Shown here: positions 1 through 7,756 of the stretch, piece after piece
How the letters are laid out: each line of letters opens with the position of its first letter
Position numbering within the stretch: the first letter of the stretch is position 1
NCBI GenBank assembly: GCA_016124615.1
Contig: WGNF01000022.1
Span: 1 to 49,285, forward strand
Length of the DNA: 49,285 nt
Direction: 5' to 3'
Source: Paracoccaceae bacterium
GTDB taxonomy: Bacteria > Pseudomonadota > Alphaproteobacteria > Rhodobacterales > Rhodobacteraceae
The notes under the pieces: generated by a model
What the model was told of the DNA's origin: nothing
The model's input: only the letters and a program-made list of their open reading frames with translations
The model's database searches: none
Position numbers and translations under genes: made by a program

Positions 1-137
1 AATCCGTCGACTGCGCCATCATCCTCGCCCAGGCCGAAAAAACCCCCACCGCCCAGATCGACCACGCCGAACGCACCGTCGCCACCCTCACAAACGTCCT
101 CGGTATCGTCCTTACCCAATGCAAATATCCGGAGTGA
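1..137 (+). CDS. C-terminal fragment of a CpsD/CapB-like exopolysaccharide tyrosine-kinase-family protein (5' end outside window)
   Basis: Only the last 44 codons are present, read from base 3 to the TGA at 135-137. The fragment has the hydrophobic strand CAIILAQAEKT and ends TNVLGIVLTQCKYPE. This resembles the C-terminal end of the P-loop domain in polysaccharide-biosynthesis tyrosine autokinases, where a strand followed by a helix and a 'LGvVLNkcry'-type strand closes the fold. Those proteins control chain length and export of surface polysaccharide with a Wzc-like membrane partner. The catalytic Walker motifs lie outside the window, so the call rests on the tail alone. Another P-loop or MinD-like ATPase is possible. 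The following 105 bases hold no gene. Confidence 0.5.
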   Translation, partial: SVDCAIILAQAEKTPTAQIDHAERTVATLTNVLGIVLTQCKYPE

Positions 138-205
138 GCGGACTAGCATGACAGAGGGGAGCGGGGCACCACCTTTCCCCCGCGCCGCAAATCCCCTAGC
201 CTTCG

Positions 206-229
206 CCCGAACCCGAACCCGAACCCGAA
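206..229 (+). repeat. Four tandem copies of the hexamer CCCGAA in a 5' leader
   Basis: Exact CCCGAA units begin at 206, 212, 218 and 224, followed by a partial fifth (CCGG). They lie 13 bases upstream of the cupin start codon and just before its SD (GGAG at 232-235). Copy number of such short arrays can change by slippage, but no effect on expression can be shown from sequence. Confidence 0.8.
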
Positions 230-242
230 CCGGAGACCAGCC

Positions 243-596
243 ATGCAGACCGTTACCAGACTTCCCGCCACCAGCACCGTGACCCCCTCGACCGCCACGC
301 TTGACGGCTGGGTGGTGACTGCGGGCACGCCGCAGATGACCACCTGGGTGTTGCACGAGGCGGCCGACGGCACCATGATGGCGGGGATCTGGGAATGTAC
401 GCCGGGCAGCTATCACGCCACCTACACCGCCTATGAATATGTCGTGCTGATCGAGGGGCGCATCACCATCACGCCGGATGGCGGCACCCCGGTCACCGTG
501 GCCGCAGGCGATGCGTTCGTGGTGGAGAAGGACTTCAAGGGCAGCTGGGTGATCGAGGAAAAGGTGCGCAAGCATTTCGACTTTCGCCTGAAATAA
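243..596 (+). CDS. Cupin domain protein (Cupin_3 / DUF861-like)
   Basis: A 117-residue single-domain protein. The central stretch (roughly residues 40-108) reads as a small beta-barrel cupin. It has WECTPGSYHATYTAYEYVVLIEGRITI followed by a second motif TVAAGDAFVVEKDFKGSW, the pattern of the (S)-ureidoglycine aminohydrolase-like Cupin_3 family. The conserved 'G-D-x-F-v-v-e-k-d-f-k-G-s-W' tail supports that subfamily. The start ATG has GGAG eight bases upstream. There is no signal peptide, so it is cytoplasmic. It precedes the cysteine-cluster gene by 33 bases, so cotranscription is possible. Many Cupin_3 proteins are stand-alone with unknown substrate, so no reaction is assigned. Confidence 0.8.
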   Translation: MQTVTRLPATSTVTPSTATLDGWVVTAGTPQMTTWVLHEAADGTMMAGIWECTPGSYHATYTAYEYVVLIEGRITITPDGGTPVTVAAGDAFVVEKDFKGSWVIEEKVRKHFDFRLK

Positions 597-629
597 GCGG
601 CCCGGGCCGCGACGAGGGGAGGGGACCGC

Positions 630-1412
630 ATGACGTTGAAGCTGTCTGCCGGAGACCCCGCCACGGAAGCGGTCAACCACGGTCGCGTCGCGCTGGCGAT
701 GGGGGGCGAGGTCGTCGAGATCGATCTGACCGTGCCCGATGGCAAGGTCAGCGTCGAGCGGTTGCTGCCGATCCTGCAAGGGCTGACGAATTTCCTCGTG
801 GACCGGGCCGAGGCGCACGCGGCGGCCGAGGGGCGGCAGGTGACCTGCGCCAAGGGCTGCGGCGCCTGCTGCCGTCAGATCGTGCCGGTCAGCCAGGCCG
901 AGGCGCGGGCGCTGGGGCGGCTGGTCGCGGCGATGCCGGAGCCGCGCCGCAGCCATGTGCGGCAGCGGTTTCAGCAGGCGCTGAGCGCGCTGGAGGCGAA
1001 GGGGCTGCTGGCCGAGGTGGACGCGGCCCGCACGACGCCGGGCGCGGATGCGAAAGCGATGGGGCTGCGCTACTTCAAGGCCGGGGTCGCCTGCCCGTTT
1101 CTGGAAGAGGAAGCCTGTTCGATTCACCCCGACCGGCCGCTGGCCTGCCGCCAGTACCTTGTGACCAGTGCGCCCGCCCATTGCGCCGATCCGGCGCCGG
1201 GGCGGATCGTGCCGGTGCCGGTGCCGTCGCGCCCCTCTACCGCGCTGTTGCTGGCCGACACGGCAGAGTCAGGCGTGCCCTGGTTGCCGCTGGTCTATGC
1301 GCTGATCTATCATGACGAGGTGCCGGAGCCCGCGCCGACCCGCACCGCGCCCGAGATATTGCAAGACATCTTTGCCCGCCTGAAACACGTGCCGCCGCCC
1401 GAGGCGGGCTGA
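630..1412 (+). CDS. YkgJ-family cysteine-cluster protein (putative Zn/Fe-binding)
   Basis: A 260-residue soluble protein with the YkgJ metal-binding signature C-x3-C-x2-CC at residues 73-81 (CAKGCGACC). Further cysteines follow in CPFLEEEACSIH and in the RPLACRQYLVTSAPAHC region. This arrangement defines the CxxCxxCC family, thought to chelate zinc or an iron-sulfur cluster; its biological role is unsettled. The N-terminal 70 residues carry no recognised motif. The start ATG at 630 follows GAGGGGAGGGG, a good SD. The gene lies between a cupin and the phosphate transporter on the same strand, with a 130-base gap to the latter that contains a promoter-like region. Confidence 0.8.
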   Translation: MTLKLSAGDPATEAVNHGRVALAMGGEVVEIDLTVPDGKVSVERLLPILQGLTNFLVDRAEAHAAAEGRQVTCAKGCGACCRQIVPVSQAEARALGRLVAAMPEPRRSHVRQRFQQALSALEAKGLLAEVDAARTTPGADAKAMGLRYFKAGVACPFLEEEACSIHPDRPLACRQYLVTSAPAHCADPAPGRIVPVPVPSRPSTALLLADTAESGVPWLPLVYALIYHDEVPEPAPTRTAPEILQDIFARLKHVPPPEAG

Positions 1413-1444
1413 CCGGCGGATCACGCCCCGACGCGAAAGAGGCG

Positions 1445-1490
1445 TTGACACCACCGCGCTGCCGCCTGAAATGTAACAGAATTATGACAG
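1445..1490 (+). promoter_or_regulatory. Candidate -35 box followed by a Pho-box-like repeat (reverse orientation) before the Na/Pi symporter
   Basis: TTGACA lies at 1445-1450. Downstream, the minus strand of 1473-1490 reads CTGTCAT AATT CTGTTAC. These are two 7-base half-sites spaced 11 bases apart and match 16 of 18 positions of the enterobacterial PhoB box. The dyad lies where the -10/start region of the TTGACA promoter would fall and points away from the gene, a placement more typical of repression than activation. The next gene is a phosphate symporter, which makes PhoB control plausible. The match is seen; binding is inferred. Confidence 0.5.
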
Positions 1491-1542
1491 TTCCATTGCC
1501 GGGGCCCGAAACCGGGTACCGGCGTGGGCAAGGAGGGCGCTT

Positions 1543-3189
1543 TTGGAATCGTTGGTGGTGCTGGTGCGGCTTGGCGGTGCGGTCTGCCTGCTGCTCTTTG
1601 GTCTGCGTCTGGTGCGCGACGGCATTACCGAGGCGTTCGGTCTGCGGCTGAAGATGGCGCTTGGCCTTGGCACCCGCAGCGGGCCACGGGCGTTCCTGTC
1701 GGGGCTGGCGGCAACACTGGGGCTGCAATCCTCGACCGCGACGGCGCTGATGACGGCCGATTTCGTCGATCGCCAGATGATCCGGCCCCGGATGGCGCAG
1801 ATCGTGCTGCTGGGCGCCAATGTCGGCACCGCGCTGACGGCCTGGGTCGTGTCGGCGGGCCTGACGGCGCTGTCGCCGGTGCTGATCTTTGGCGGCTTTG
1901 TGCTGCGAAAGCAGGCAAAGCCGCAGACGGCGGGGATCGGCCTCGCGCTGATCGGGATCGGGCTGTTGCTGCTGTCGCTGACACTGCTTGATCTGGCGTC
2001 GGAGCCAATGCGGGACTCGGTGGCGATGGCGGCGTTTCTGTCGATGCTGGGCGGCGCCTGGCCGGTTGCCTTCGGTTTTGCGGCGGCGCTGGCGGTGGCG
2101 TGCTCGTCCTCTCTGGCGGTGATCATGCTGATCCTGTCGCTCAGCACGGCGGGCAGCCTTGCCCCGGCGCTGGCGGTGGTGATGGTGCTGGGCGCAAACT
2201 TTGGCGGGGCGATCCCGCCGGTGCTGGCCACACTGCGGCTGGGGGTAGCGGCGCGGCGGGTGACGCTGGGCAATCTGGCGGTGCGGGGCATCGGCTGTCT
2301 GGTGGCGTTGCCGCTGGCGGGCCTGATCGCAGGCGGTTTGATGGCGCTCGGCCAAGGTGCCGCGGGGCTGCCGGTTGCGGCGCACTTGGTCTTCAACCTG
2401 GTGCTGGCGGCGGCGGTCTGGCCCTTCGCCGGGACCATCTCGCGCAACCTGGCGCGGGCGGTCCCCGATGCGGCTGCGCCCGGAGACGAGGGCCCGCGCT
2501 GGCTGGACGAGGCCGCATTGGGGTTGCCGGTGCTGGCACTGACCGGAGCGAGCCGCGAAGTGCTGGCGATCGGCGATATTGTCGAGCGCATGATGACGCT
2601 GACGATGACCGCATTCCGGCGCAACGATCCGGCCCCGCTGCGCGAGGTTGCGCTGCTCGACGATACCGTGGACCGGCTGCAGCAAGAGGTGAAGGTTTAC
2701 CTGTCGCGCCTCGGCAACGGCGCCGGCGAGGATGAGAAACGCCGGGCGATCACTATTCTCGACTATGTCATCAACCTCGAACATATCGGCGACATCCTCG
2801 ACAAGGGGCTGTCGGGGCAGGTCGAGAAGAAGATCTCGCTGGGCCTGCGCTTCTCGGACGAGGGCTACCGCGAGTTGACCGCGCTTTACCTGCTGACGCT
2901 GGAGAATCTGCGCATCGCCCAGACCATCTTCATGAGCCGCGACAAGGCGCTGGCGCGACAACTGGTGGAGGCGAAGGTGGAGATTCGCCGGATGGAACGC
3001 GAGTCGGCCGAGCGGCATTTCCTGCGGCTGCGCGACGGGCAGGCCGAAAGCCTGCAAACTTCGTCGCTGCACCTCGACATGCTGCGCGACCTGAAGCGGG
3101 TGAACGCGCATACCGCCTCTGTCGCCTATCCGATCCTTGACGAGGATGGCGCGCTGGTGGAAAGCCGGTTGAAGGTGCTGCCGTCCTGA
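1543..3189 (+). CDS. Na/Pi cotransporter family protein with C-terminal PhoU-like domain
   Basis: A 548-residue inner-membrane protein. The N-terminal half (about 1-310) is a duplicated Na_Pi_cotrans domain with the paired serine-rich motifs QSST (62-65) and CSSS (187-190), which form the substrate site in NptA/YjbB relatives. The C-terminal 200 residues are mostly helical and PhoU-like (ILDYVINLEHIGDIL, typical of PhoU repeats). The translation start is TTG at 1543, chosen because AAGGAGG lies at 1530-1536 and the protein begins MESLVVLVRLGGAVCLLLFG, a normal first membrane helix. Family members move inorganic phosphate with sodium, and some (YjbB) export it. A reverse-orientation Pho-box-like site lies upstream. 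The stop is only 7 bases from the convergent sbmA-like gene. Confidence 0.88.
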   Translation: MESLVVLVRLGGAVCLLLFGLRLVRDGITEAFGLRLKMALGLGTRSGPRAFLSGLAATLGLQSSTATALMTADFVDRQMIRPRMAQIVLLGANVGTALTAWVVSAGLTALSPVLIFGGFVLRKQAKPQTAGIGLALIGIGLLLLSLTLLDLASEPMRDSVAMAAFLSMLGGAWPVAFGFAAALAVACSSSLAVIMLILSLSTAGSLAPALAVVMVLGANFGGAIPPVLATLRLGVAARRVTLGNLAVRGIGCLVALPLAGLIAGGLMALGQGAAGLPVAAHLVFNLVLAAAVWPFAGTISRNLARAVPDAAAPGDEGPRWLDEAALGLPVLALTGASREVLAIGDIVERMMTLTMTAFRRNDPAPLREVALLDDTVDRLQQEVKVYLSRLGNGAGEDEKRRAITILDYVINLEHIGDILDKGLSGQVEKKISLGLRFSDEGYRELTALYLLTLENLRIAQTIFMSRDKALARQLVEAKVEIRRMERESAERHFLRLRDGQAESLQTSSLHLDMLRDLKRVNAHTASVAYPILDEDGALVESRLKVLPS

Positions 3190-3196
3190 CGGCAGG

Positions 3197-4435
3197 TTAT
3201 TTCGGTGCCACCGCCGCCTCGATGGCGTCGAGTTGCTTGCCCTCGAACGCGGCCTCGAACGCTTTCAGGCGTTTGAACACCGATTGCAGTTCGATGATCG
3301 TCGACCAGGATCCGACAAGGTACTGGAACGATCCAGACACCTGGCCAAAAGCCGTCAGCACCTGCTGCAGGATACCGAAGGTGATCTTGCCCGCCACGAT
3401 GGTCGGGATCAGGATCAGATAGGCAAAGATGTTGTCGGCCTGGATGTACATGCCGCGGAACACGTTGAAATAGGCGAAGTGAAAGTAGTAGCGGAAGTAG
3501 TTTTTCCGCACCGCATGGAAGAGTTCGCGCGCCGTCAGCGGATCGGCGCGTTCGCCGTCGTCCTCGCCGTAGACCAGTTCCTTGCGGTAGGCGGCCTCGA
3601 CCCGCTGGTTGAGGAAGGCGAGGCCGGGCAGCTTGATCCCCGCCACCGCCAGAAGGGCGGTTCCGAAAACTGACCAGAAAATTGCCGCGACCAGCAGGGG
3701 CGAGGGGATATGGCCGACCAGTGGCATCTCGGCCACGTTGACCGACAGCGCCGCCAGAACCGGCAAGAAGGCGATCAACGTCATTACGGATTCGATTGCG
3801 GAAGAGCCGAGGTCCTCCATGATCGAGGCAAAGCGCATGGTGTCTTCCTGCACCCGTTGGGCGGCCCCCTCGATGGAACGCACCTCGGGCCAGCGCGACA
3901 TGTAGTAATCGTTCATCGCCGTGCGCCAGCGGAAGATGTAGTGGCTGACGAAGAAGCGCGTCACGACGTAGACCGCGAGCCAGACGAAGGCGATTTCGGC
4001 GAAGATCAGGGTCAGCCAGTATAGCTGGGCCGCCGTGACGTCGGCCTTGCCGCCCAATGCCTGTTGCACGTCATCGAAAAAGGGCCGCCGCCAGTTGTTG
4101 ATCGCGACAGAGACCTGCACGCTGAAATAGCTGGATAGCAGAATCATGCAGGAGCCGACGACCGACCACCATTGGTATTTGTGCGGCGACAGGATGAACC
4201 ATGCGGCGACGAACACGCTGAGGAAGACCGCGACATAGATGTAGAACCACAGGAACCCCGGCGTCACGAAATAGCCAAGGCCCAGCACCGGGTCCGCCTC
4301 GCCCGCATCCGGCGGCAGGCCAAATCTGGCACCCAGCCCTTCGCCGACCGTGTACCAAAGTGCCACGGCAACCGTCAGCCAGAGGATCGTCGAAATCAGG
4401 AACAGCCGGGGCCGGGGAAAGAAGGACTGAAACAC
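3197..4435 (-). CDS. sbmA: SbmA/BacA-family peptide antibiotic transporter
   Basis: A 412-residue inner-membrane protein closely following the SbmA/BacA pattern. It begins [12 protein letters not shown], and the central block [39 protein letters not shown] is nearly family-invariant, as are [28 protein letters not shown] and [19 protein letters not shown]. SbmA/BacA are proton-driven importers of proline-rich peptides, microcins and bleomycin; BacA is needed for chronic infection in rhizobia. The start is the GTG at 4435, because GGAGGTG lies immediately upstream (about 4443-4449) and the family N-terminus falls exactly there; an in-frame ATG at 4498 would add 21 unmatched residues. It has its own promoter space (4436-4582). 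Confidence 0.92.
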   Translation of the reverse strand: [412 protein letters not shown]

Positions 4436-4582
4436 GGGTGCGCACCTCCGGCGGTCACTGATGTCTTCCTTTAACCGGGTTTTTCCGGCGGGCGACAAGG
4501 TTCTTTCGCTCGGTCACCGTTCTTTCCCGGGTGTGCCCGCGCAGCAAGCCCGTCCACGTCCTGTTGATGCGGCGTGATCAGT

Positions 4583-5674
4583 TTATAGGCCGCTGCCGAC
4601 GTCGCCGCGCCCGACGGCCACCGTTTTCAGGATCGCGTGGCAGGGGGTGCCGGGCGTCAGGCCAAGCGCGGTGGCAGACCGTCGGGTCAGCCGCGCAAGG
4701 ATCAGGTCGCTGCCCGAGCGGACCTGCACCAAGGCCCCCGGACCATCGCCAAGGTGCACCGTCTCGACCGTGCCGGGCAGGATGTTCAGCGCCGACAGCC
4801 CTTCGGGCCGGGCCCGCGACAGGATCACGTCATTGGCGTGGATGCGGACGCGGAATCCGGTGCCGGGCGCCGCTTCGATGCGCGGCAGGTAAAGCCGCCC
4901 GGCCGAGGTTTCCAGCACTGACAGCCCATCCGGTTCCTGCGCCACCAGCCGCGCCTCGATCACCGCACCGGCTTCGCGCAGGTCCAGGGCCGGGGCGGTG
5001 GCGGGGTCGGCCAGCACCTCGGACGCGGGGCCGATGCGCGCGACGCGCCCCGCCTGCAGCACGACGACGGTGGTGGCCAGCCGCGCCACCTCGGCCACCG
5101 AATGGCTGACGTAAAGGATCGGCACCGCCGTTTCATCGCGCAGGCGTTCGAGGTAGGGCAGGATCTCGTCTTTCCGCGCCTCATCCAGCGCGGCGAGCGG
5201 TTCGTCCATCAGCAAAAGGTCGGGGTTGCACAGCAGCGCCCGGCCGATGGCAACGCGGCTTTTCTCGCCCCCCGACAGCGCGCCGGGGCGCCGGTCCAGC
5301 AGCGCGCCGATGCCGAGCAGGACGACCACCGCGGCAAGGTCGCCCCCCCCGGTGCCCTTCGGGGCAAAACGCGCGCCATAGGTCAGGTTCTGCCGCACGG
5401 TCAGGTGCGGAAACAGCCGCCCCTCCTGAAACACATAGCCCAGACGGCGGCGATGCGGCGGCAGCCAGAGGCCCGCCGGGGTGTCACACAGAACGCGGCC
5501 TGCCACCGTCACCCGGCCCCGGTCGGGGCGCAAGAGCCCGGCGACCGCATTCACCACGGTCGTCTTGCCGGAACCGGAGCGGCCGAAGAGCACGGTCAAC
5601 CCCGGCGGCGCCTCGAACGCCACATCCAGCGTGAAGCCCGCAAAGGCATGCTGCAGGGTGACCGACAGCGTCAT
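4583..5674 (-). CDS. modC: Molybdate ABC transporter ATP-binding protein ModC
   Basis: A 363-residue cytoplasmic ATPase of the molybdate importer. Walker A GRSGSGKT is at 31-38, the ABC signature is LSGGEKSRVAIGRAL, and Walker B is LLLMDEPLAALD. The C-terminal 70 residues (from about SALNILPGTVETVHLGDGPG) form a Mop/TOBE molybdate-binding domain, the feature that separates ModC from other importer ATPases. The ATG overlaps the modB stop (ATGA), so translation is coupled. Gene order is modABC on the minus strand behind a Mo-box. The length is normal for the family. Confidence 0.93.
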   Translation of the reverse strand: MTLSVTLQHAFAGFTLDVAFEAPPGLTVLFGRSGSGKTTVVNAVAGLLRPDRGRVTVAGRVLCDTPAGLWLPPHRRRLGYVFQEGRLFPHLTVRQNLTYGARFAPKGTGGGDLAAVVVLLGIGALLDRRPGALSGGEKSRVAIGRALLCNPDLLLMDEPLAALDEARKDEILPYLERLRDETAVPILYVSHSVAEVARLATTVVVLQAGRVARIGPASEVLADPATAPALDLREAGAVIEARLVAQEPDGLSVLETSAGRLYLPRIEAAPGTGFRVRIHANDVILSRARPEGLSALNILPGTVETVHLGDGPGALVQVRSGSDLILARLTRRSATALGLTPGTPCHAILKTVAVGRGDVGSGL

Positions 5675-6369
5675 GTGCCCGCCACCCGGCGCGCGACGCG
5701 GTTGCCGACGATTTCGGATGCGACCAGCGCGGCCATCGCGATGACGATCGAGATCACTACCAGCCGTACCGCCGCCGCATCACCCCCCGGTGCCTGCAGG
5801 AACGAATAGATCGCCAGCGGCAAGGTTTGCGTCTGGCCGGGGATGTTGGAGACGAAGGTGATCGTAGCGCCGAATTCGCTGAGCCCGCGCGCAAAGCCGA
5901 GGATCGCCCCCGCGACGATCCCCGGTAGCATCAGCGGCAAGGTGACGGTCAGGAACACCCAGAGGCGACCGGCGCCGAGGGTGGCCGCCGCCTGCTCCAG
6001 CTTCGGGTCCACGGCTTCGGCCGCCAGCCGGATCGCCCGCACCATCAGCGGAAAGCCCATCACCCCGGCAGCCAGCGCGGCGCCGGTCCAGCGGAAGATG
6101 AAGACAAGCCCGAATGTGCGTTCAAGAAACCCGCCGACCATCCCGTGCCGACCGAAGGCGATCAGCAGCAGATAGCCCGTCACCACCGGCGGCAGCACCA
6201 GCGGCAGATGCACCAGCCCGTTCAGCAGATGCTTGCCCGGAAAAGCCTTGCGCGCCAGAAGCAGCGCCACCGCGACGGCAAAAGGCAGGCTGACCGCCGT
6301 CGCGACCAGCCCCACCTTCAGCGACAGCGCCAGGGCCTGCCATTCCTCGGCGGTCAGAAGGCCTTGCAT
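5671..6369 (-). CDS. modB: Molybdate ABC transporter permease ModB
   Basis: A 232-residue inner-membrane permease with about five or six hydrophobic helices. The EAA loop is clear (KLEQAAATLGAGRLWVFLTVTLPLMLPGIVAG), as is the ModB-typical GLSEFGATITFVSNIPGQTQTLPLAIYSFLQ stretch. It forms the channel of the ModABC importer with two ModC subunits. The start ATG lies four bases after the modA stop and its stop overlaps modC, so the three genes are one operon. Confidence 0.93.
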   Translation of the reverse strand: MQGLLTAEEWQALALSLKVGLVATAVSLPFAVAVALLLARKAFPGKHLLNGLVHLPLVLPPVVTGYLLLIAFGRHGMVGGFLERTFGLVFIFRWTGAALAAGVMGFPLMVRAIRLAAEAVDPKLEQAAATLGAGRLWVFLTVTLPLMLPGIVAGAILGFARGLSEFGATITFVSNIPGQTQTLPLAIYSFLQAPGGDAAAVRLVVISIVIAMAALVASEIVGNRVARRVAGT

Positions 6370-6373
6370 CGCC

Positions 6374-7162
6374 TCATTTCTTCAGCACCGTGAACCCCTG
6401 TTGTGCGAACACCGCCACCGCCTTGGCCCCCGACAGATAGTGCTGAAAGTCGGCGGCGGGCCCCTGGGCCGTTTTCGTCAGGGCGGCAGGATAGATGATC
6501 GGCGGGTGGCTGTCCTCGGGGAAAGTGCCGACCACGGCCACCCGTGGTTCGGCCGCCGCGTCGGTGGCGTAGACGATGCCGAAGGGCGCCTCGCCGGTTG
6601 CCACCAGCGCCAGCGCCGCGCGCACGTTGTCGGACTGGGCGACCTTGGGCGCGACCGCATCCCAGACGCCCAGCGAGGTCAGCGCAGCCTTGCCGTATTT
6701 CCCGGCGGGAACCGAGTCGACCAGCGCCATCGCGACGTGGTTGTCGCCCAGCATCCCGGCCAGATCGAAGCCTTTGGCGATCGCCAAAGGCGCGGCGGCG
6801 GCCTTTGGCGCGACCAGCACCAGCGCGTTGCCCAAAAGGTCTTCGCGCGTCGCGGTCTGGATCAGCCCGGCCTTGTCGAGCGTGTCCATCCACGCCTCAT
6901 CCGCCGACAGGAAAAGGTCGGCCGGGGCGCCCTGCTGAATCTGGCGCGCCAGTTGCGACGACCCGGCGTAAGACACGACGGCGGTATTGCCGGTATCGGT
7001 GGTCCAGTCGGCGGCGATCTGATCCAGCGCGGTTTTCAGGCTGGCGGCGGCAAAGACGGTGATTTGCCCGGCCTGCGCCGGGGCGGGCAGCGCGGTCATC
7101 GTCGCGAAAAGCCCCGCGCACAGGGTCAGCGCGGCGCGGCGGGTGAGGGTAAGCAGGGTCAT
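6374..7162 (-). CDS. modA: Molybdate ABC transporter substrate-binding protein ModA
   Basis: A 262-residue periplasmic binding protein for molybdate/tungstate. It starts MTLLTLTRRAALTLCAGLF and has a cleavable signal peptide ending near PAPAQA. The mature protein opens ITVFAAASLKTALDQIAADW, the ModA hallmark in which the serine contacts the oxyanion. SYAGSSQLARQIQQGAPADLFLSAD and the later GIVYATDA also fit. I chose the ATG at 7162 because GGAGGTG (about 7165-7171) precedes it; an upstream ATG at 7225 would overrun the Mo-box. It is the first gene of modABC, immediately downstream of the 7181-7200 dyad. Confidence 0.93.
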   Translation of the reverse strand: MTLLTLTRRAALTLCAGLFATMTALPAPAQAGQITVFAAASLKTALDQIAADWTTDTGNTAVVSYAGSSQLARQIQQGAPADLFLSADEAWMDTLDKAGLIQTATREDLLGNALVLVAPKAAAAPLAIAKGFDLAGMLGDNHVAMALVDSVPAGKYGKAALTSLGVWDAVAPKVAQSDNVRAALALVATGEAPFGIVYATDAAAEPRVAVVGTFPEDSHPPIIYPAALTKTAQGPAADFQHYLSGAKAVAVFAQQGFTVLKK

Positions 7163-7180
7163 GGCACCTCCGGCAGGTCG

Positions 7181-7200
7181 ATATGTTCGGTGAAACATAT
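7181..7200 (-). promoter_or_regulatory. Mo-box-like dyad upstream of modA
   Basis: ATATGTT-N6-AACATAT is a perfect 7-bp inverted repeat at 7181-7187 and 7194-7200. With its CG and GC flanks it resembles the ModE/Mop Mo-box layout (CGnTATNNN-N6-NNNATAnCG). It sits between the modE-like gene and the modA SD, the place expected for a molybdate-dependent repressor of modABC. Confidence 0.75.
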
Positions 7201-7228
7201 GCCTTGCCGGGGCCTGTGATGGCAAGCG

Positions 7229-7600
7229 CTATTTCCCGCCGGATATATCCCGCAGCATCCCCCGGATCGCTGCGATATGCTCGGCCCCCGCCTCGGCTGC
7301 GCGCGCCTCGATGGCGCGGTAATGCGCCACGACCGCCGCGCCCGCCGCGGTCAGTTGCGCGCCACCGCCCTGCGGCCCGCCGCGCGTGCTGGCCACCAGA
7401 GGCTCGCGAAAGGCGGCGTTCATCTCTTCCACTAGGCTCCAGGCCCGCTTGTAGCTCATCGCCATCGCCCGGCCCGCCGCCGAGATCGAGCCGGTTTCGC
7501 GGATGCGTTCCAGCAGGTCGGCCTTGCCGGGGCCGATCATCGCGCCGTCACCGAAGACGACACGCAGGCGCAGGCGGGGATCTGGGGCGGTTTCGGTCAT
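7229..7600 (-). CDS. ModE-like winged-helix regulator lacking Mop domains
   Basis: A 123-residue protein that matches only the DNA-binding half of ModE. It has LLERIRETGSISAAGRAMAMSYKRAWSLVEEMN, the N-terminal helix-turn-helix of the ModE/LysR-like family, followed by the wing ASTRGGPQGGGAQLTAAG and a dimerisation helix. E. coli ModE is about 260 residues because of two C-terminal Mop molybdate-binding domains; those are absent here and the protein ends shortly after the dimer helix. It is transcribed toward modABC, with the Mo-box between. It probably controls molybdate uptake, but molybdate sensing would need another input. The start ATG at 7600 begins MTETAPDPRLRLRVVFG, matching the family N-terminus; an in-frame extension to 7966 is not homologous. 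Confidence 0.82.
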   Translation of the reverse strand: MTETAPDPRLRLRVVFGDGAMIGPGKADLLERIRETGSISAAGRAMAMSYKRAWSLVEEMNAAFREPLVASTRGGPQGGGAQLTAAGAAVVAHYRAIEARAAEAGAEHIAAIRGMLRDISGGK

Positions 7601-7703
7601 GGTGCAGACTCCCGCCCTTGCGCGGCCAAGGCAAGCCCCTTTGCGCGGGGATTGGCGATGGGCCCCCGACCGAGGCCGAAATGCCGTTGAGGCTTTCGCA
7701 CAA

Positions 7704-7731
7704 TGATCCGCGCCGGGGTGCGGCTCGTAAA
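7704..7731 (+). promoter_or_regulatory. RpoE (sigma-E)-type promoter for the DUF2177 gene
   Basis: TGATCC at 7704-7709, a 16-base spacer, then CGTAAA at 7726-7731. This matches the Rhodobacter RpoE promoter pattern (TGATCC ... TAAGA-type -10) and the two promoters in front of rpoE and the 9589 operon, with identical spacing. The predicted start is near 7738, giving a leader of about 20 bases before the ATG at 7757. Confidence 0.75.
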
Positions 7732-7756
7732 CCTGCCCATGAACAGAGGAAACACC

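Noticed and set aside
1237..3111. A 624-codon minus-strand frame across the Na/Pi symporter
   Set aside because: Gln/Arg/His-rich antisense shadow; the plus-strand protein has paired QSS-type motifs and an SD.
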